Part shown: in pieces, positions 63,295 through 64,000 of the stretch | How the letters are laid out: each line of letters opens with the position of its first letter | Position numbering within the stretch: position 1 is the first letter of the stretch | The notes under the pieces: generated by a model | What the model was told of the DNA's origin: nothing | The model's input: only the letters and a program-made list of their open reading frames with translations | Databases searched by the model: none | Assembly (NCBI RefSeq): GCF_004322855.1 | Contig: NZ_CP036402.1 | Span: forward strand, 4,030,001-4,094,000 | Direction: 5' to 3' | Length of the DNA stretch: 64,000 bases | DNA from: Egibacter rhizosphaerae | GTDB taxonomy: Bacteria > Actinomycetota > Nitriliruptoria > Euzebyales > Egibacteraceae | Translations under genes and position numbers: made by a program

Positions 63295-63765
63295 ATGGAC
63301 GACCTCTACCACGAGATCATCCTGGATCACTACAAGTCCCCGCGGAACCGGGGACCGGAGCTCGAGGGCTCACAGGTGCACGTGCACCACTCGAACCCGC
63401 TCTGCGGCGACGAGTTGGACCTGCGCCTGCGGGTGCACGACGACGGCGTCGACGGCCTCGCATTCGACGGCGAGGGCTGCTCGATCTCGATGGCCAGCGC
63501 CTCGGCGATGAGCGAGGCGGTGCTCGAACGCGACCTCGCCGACGCGGAGGACCTCGCGGAAGCGTTCCGGCTGATGATGCACGGGGAGGGCCTCAAGCGC
63601 GAGGAGGACCTGGAGGACGGCATCGCCTTCCAGGGAGTGGCCCAGTACCCGGTGCGGGTGAAGTGCGCCTTGCTGGGCTGGATGGCGCTGCGAGACGCCA
63701 TCGAGAGCTACCGCAGCGGGGACGCGCAGGTCCAGGTCACGCACGAGGACGCTCCGCCCGCATGA
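63295..63765 (+). CDS. sufU: SufU, zinc-containing sulfur acceptor/scaffold
   Basis: SufU accepts persulfide from SufS. The 156-residue protein has all expected ligands: Cys in SNPLCGDELDL near residue 37 with the following Asp, Cys in GEGCSISMASASAM near 62, and Cys in VKCALLGWMALRDAI near 124. The extra GxG-type insertion between the second and third Cys separates SufU from IscU. It starts 27 bp after sufS with GGGGGAGAG before the ATG. The C-terminal 20 residues are acidic. Confidence 0.96.
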   Translation: MDDLYHEIILDHYKSPRNRGPELEGSQVHVHHSNPLCGDELDLRLRVHDDGVDGLAFDGEGCSISMASASAMSEAVLERDLADAEDLAEAFRLMMHGEGLKREEDLEDGIAFQGVAQYPVRVKCALLGWMALRDAIESYRSGDAQVQVTHEDAPPA

Positions 63766-63841
63766 GCTCCGCCAATATCCGAGCCCGGGGGATGGGACAC
63801 TCACCGTCGAACCCCCGAAACCGATCCGGGAGCGATGGACG

Positions 63842-64000
63842 ATGACCGACGGCTGGCCGACCGAGGACATGGACACCGGCAGCGGCGGCACCACACAGGC
63901 GTTCGCCGATGTCGAGATGGACGAGCACGGCTATCCGACGCCCGACGCCATGCGTGAGATGCTCAAGGCCGTGATGGACCCCGAGATCGGGATCAACATC
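63842..64000 (+). CDS. sufT: SufT/MIP18-like protein (DUF59), 3' partial
   Basis: Only the first 53 codons are in the window; the frame is open to the edge. A Gly/Asp-rich start (TDGWPTEDMDTGSGGTTQ) is followed by PTPDAMREMLKAVMDPEIGINI, the beginning of the DUF59 domain whose hallmark is DPE-x-G-I-N-I. In actinobacteria this gene ends the suf operon and helps mature Fe-S proteins. It begins 76 bp after sufU. Confidence 0.88.
   Translation, partial: MTDGWPTEDMDTGSGGTTQAFADVEMDEHGYPTPDAMREMLKAVMDPEIGINI

Overview
The window comes from a very GC-rich chromosome with strong G/C preference at third codon positions, many GTG starts and some TTG starts. Several genes are typical of actinobacteria: an M. 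tuberculosis-type adenosine kinase (adoK), a mycothiol-type maleylpyruvate isomerase family protein, a FadE5-type acyl-CoA dehydrogenase, a MoxR/VWA pair like Rv0958/Rv0959, and a sufR-B-D-Rieske-C-S-U-T operon. Glycine-to-betaine methyltransferases and very acidic linkers in the secreted proteins suggest a halophilic or haloalkaliphilic lineage, perhaps Nitriliruptoria-like. The lineage is inference.

Layout. 1-3.1 kb: the NADH-linked (NuoEF) and iron-sulfur parts of an NAD-dependent formate dehydrogenase, cut by the left edge. 3.3-13.9 kb: a one-carbon/S-adenosylmethionine (SAM) block. The minus strand carries glycine/sarcosine methyltransferase, sarcosine/dimethylglycine methyltransferase, ahcY, adoK and metF; divergently on the plus strand are metK and B12-dependent metH. 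Together they encode betaine synthesis plus every step that removes S-adenosylhomocysteine (SAH) and rebuilds SAM. 14-18 kb: mobA, a short-chain dehydrogenase, a cupin, an SAH/MTA-type deaminase and a phosphoribosyltransferase. 18-24.7 kb: a glycolate/glyoxylate operon, glcD-glcE-glcF-aceB and a CitE-like lyase. 24.8-30.2 kb: mixed single genes (esterase, DUF2087 regulator, rhodanese, EEP nuclease, RsbW-like kinase). 30.5-37.4 kb: MoxR ATPase, VWA protein, BON protein and a RecD2-like helicase. 37.4-38.6 kb: an intact IS630-type element inserted exactly at the recD2 stop codon. 38.7-44.8 kb: a hypothetical protein, two tandem propeller-like membrane-anchored paralogues, threonylcarbamoyl-AMP synthase and a FadE5-type dehydrogenase behind a three-copy operator array. 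45-51.7 kb: a cobalamin locus with a btuFCD-like transporter under a B12 riboswitch and divergent cobS-cobC-cobT. 51.9-54 kb: an infA with an extended N-terminus, whose 3' end is one boundary of a decayed integrase-bearing insertion. 54-64 kb: small genes, then the suf Fe-S assembly operon, cut by the right edge in sufT.

How the genes fit together. Making one betaine from glycine uses three SAM and gives three SAH. AhcY splits SAH, AdoK removes the adenosine, MetF supplies methyl-tetrahydrofolate, MetH (needing B12 from the cobalamin locus) remakes methionine and MetK remakes SAM. The Fe-S operon serves enzymes such as the formate dehydrogenase and GlcF, and mobA fits the molybdenum enzyme whose catalytic subunit is probably just left of the window. 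No rRNA, tRNA or CRISPR array was seen.
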